DNA of 64,000 nt from Xenorhabdus miraniensis (GTDB lineage Bacteria > Pseudomonadota > Gammaproteobacteria > Enterobacterales > Enterobacteriaceae), in NCBI RefSeq assembly GCF_002632615.1, contig NZ_NITZ01000006.1:1-64000 (forward strand). The letters run 5' to 3'. The notes under the pieces are model-generated. The model made no database searches and was not told where the DNA came from. It was given only the letters and a program-made list of their open reading frames with translations. The position numbers and the translations under genes are program-made. Positions 63,005 to 64,000 of this stretch are shown piece after piece. Position 1 is the stretch's first letter. Each line of letters starts with the position of its first letter.

Positions 63005-63113
63005 AGTTAAAATGGGATAATTCTCCCATTTAGCTAACCTGTTGATTTTACGCAATTCTGTCACAGAGACAAAAATTAAGGAAATCAGGGGGGTATAAGA
63101 CGGAAAATCCCGC
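63005..63113 (+). repeat. ~110-bp imperfect repeat, copy 2
   Basis: Second copy of the repeat at 60173-60282, same orientation. It contains the near-palindrome AATGGGATAATTCTCCCATT (63011-63030) at the place where copy 1 has GTGAGATATCTCAC. Similarity ends near GGAAAATCCC. It lies about 230 bases before the tail-fibre start. Confidence 0.75.
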
Positions 63114-63338
63114 TTTTTGGTCTACTAAGTCTTATCAGTCGTCTGACAAATTCTATTAATTTCCTGCCTGTCATTTTATGTCATCCTGCCATCAAAACAT
63201 GCTACCTATCAAATATTAGTCAAGCCATACTCTCCAGTATTGATGAACCGATTTTATTGATGTTCACCGGCGGAGAAGTCTCCCACCGCCTTCATGTTAT
63301 TTAGCAATGTGCATTGTTGATGAAATGAGGGAATGAAT

Positions 63339-64000
63339 ATGCAAGATAAAAAATCTGATACACCTGTTCCAGAAGATGGCAATCTCGTGATCGTTACAAC
63401 ACCGGAATATGTCAAAGAAGCTATTGAAGAACACACCTTGAGTCGCAACCATCCAGACGCAACACTGCAAGATAAGGGATTTGTTGTCCTGAGCAATGAT
63501 GTTGGTAGTGATAGTGAAACGATGGCTGCAACCCCCAAAGCAGTGAAAGCAGCATATGACCTAGCCGATGCCGCCAATCAAAACGCTCTCAACAATAATT
63601 CCAATCTCTATTTGGAGAAAAAGCAGAACGGGGCAGATATACCTGATAAACAAGTATTCGTGAACAACCTTGGTTTAGCAGAAACAGTGGCATTAGCAAA
63701 AAATTCAATACAAGGCAAACAATATCTTCACGATCTGACATATGGTACAAGTGCTTGGGTAAAAATTGCGGAAGTAACTATGGGCGTCGTAAGCACCATT
63801 AATATCAATCTAATCGGAGGTTCTGGATACAACGTTGGTGATTTTTGGCAATGCTCTATTGCTAATATAGTTTTAAGAACAGGAAATGATGATCCTCACG
63901 GTATCAATGCTGTGATGTACACAACCAATAGCGGTGCACCTACTGATTTAGCTACCGTCAATACATCTGGTTATGACTATGATATTTACATATCAATGGG
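63339..64000 (+). CDS. Phage tail-fibre protein, N-terminal part (runs off right edge)
   Basis: The ATG at 63339 (MQDKKSDTPVPEDG) has GAGGGA 6 bases upstream. The frame stays open to the window end (220 codons). The segment SRNHPDATLQDKGFVVLSNDVGSDSETMAATPKAVKAAYDLAD is the classical tail-fibre repeat of Mu/P2-type phages and R-type tailocins. A less conserved region with beta-strand character follows (WVKIAEVTMGVVSTIN..). The C-terminal receptor-binding part lies outside the window. A GGCGG...CCGCC hairpin at about 63269-63291 lies just upstream. Confidence 0.85.
   Translation, partial: MQDKKSDTPVPEDGNLVIVTTPEYVKEAIEEHTLSRNHPDATLQDKGFVVLSNDVGSDSETMAATPKAVKAAYDLADAANQNALNNNSNLYLEKKQNGADIPDKQVFVNNLGLAETVALAKNSIQGKQYLHDLTYGTSAWVKIAEVTMGVVSTININLIGGSGYNVGDFWQCSIANIVLRTGNDDPHGINAVMYTTNSGAPTDLATVNTSGYDYDIYISM

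Noticed and set aside
59589..64000. CRISPR array or defence island
   Set aside because: The repeats are few, unevenly spaced and differ in sequence; no cas, restriction or retron genes are visible.

Overview
This 64-kb window is chromosomal DNA of a gamma-proteobacterium of the order Enterobacterales, most likely Xenorhabdus or a close relative in the Morganellaceae. Reasons: gene order and protein sequences follow the E. coli pbpC-yfhM-isc-glyA-glrKR-purL-rnc-lepA-rpoE-recN-ssrA stretch almost gene for gene, base composition is fairly AT-rich, a glutamine-dependent nadE sits next to glnB, and IS982/IS110 elements and phage-tail remnants sit at the edges. The genus is inferred; no marker gene here proves it.

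Layout. 1-744: an IS110/IS1111-type element, cut by the left edge, has inserted into an IS982-type transposase gene. 1007-10602: pbpC and the alpha-2-macroglobulin gene yfhM, an sseB that keeps only its C-terminal domain, and pepB. 10763-16332: the complete isc Fe-S assembly operon iscRSUA-hscBA-fdx-iscX with two IscR-type sites before iscR. 16496-24423: trmJ, suhB, hcaT, glyA (PurR box), hmp (NsrR-like site), glnB and nadE. 24535-28865: glrK-qseG-glrR, the sRNA gene glmY with a sigma-54 promoter, and three GlrR sites upstream. 28993-35276: purL (PurR box), mltF, tadA. 35345-38230: an accessory block (HD hydrolase, FosA-type enzyme, AlkA-type glycosylase, orphan membrane protein). 38629-48285: yfhL, acpS-pdxJ-recO-era-rnc-lepB-lepA and rseC-rseB-rseA-rpoE. 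48651-59172: trmN, srmB, an accessory alpha/beta-hydrolase lipase, grcA (FNR box), ung, grpE (sigma-32 promoter), nadK, recN (LexA boxes), bamE, rnfH-ratA and smpB. 59225-59588: tmRNA (ssrA).

The last 4.4 kb, directly behind ssrA, is a decayed integrated element. It holds a frameshifted Icd/Ash-like P4-type gene, repeats and palindromes, two small genes that look like cysteine proteases, and the start of a phage tail-fibre gene running off the right edge. One gene (62061-62615) has the Cys/His/Asp arrangement of YopT/AvrPphB-type C58 peptidases. The other (60304-60882) has a His-Gly ... Cys arrangement reminiscent of caspase-like clan CD peptidases such as the RTX-toxin CPD. Related ~110-bp repeats lie on either side of this pair. 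This is the part most likely to hold something undescribed.

How the genes work together. The isc cluster makes Fe-S clusters under IscR feedback. GlrK/QseG/GlrR drive the sigma-54 promoter of glmY, whose RNA acts on amino-sugar (glmS) control. RpoE/RseABC sense envelope stress. era, rnc, lepA, smpB and ssrA serve ribosome and translation quality. recN, recO, ung and the AlkA homologue serve DNA repair.
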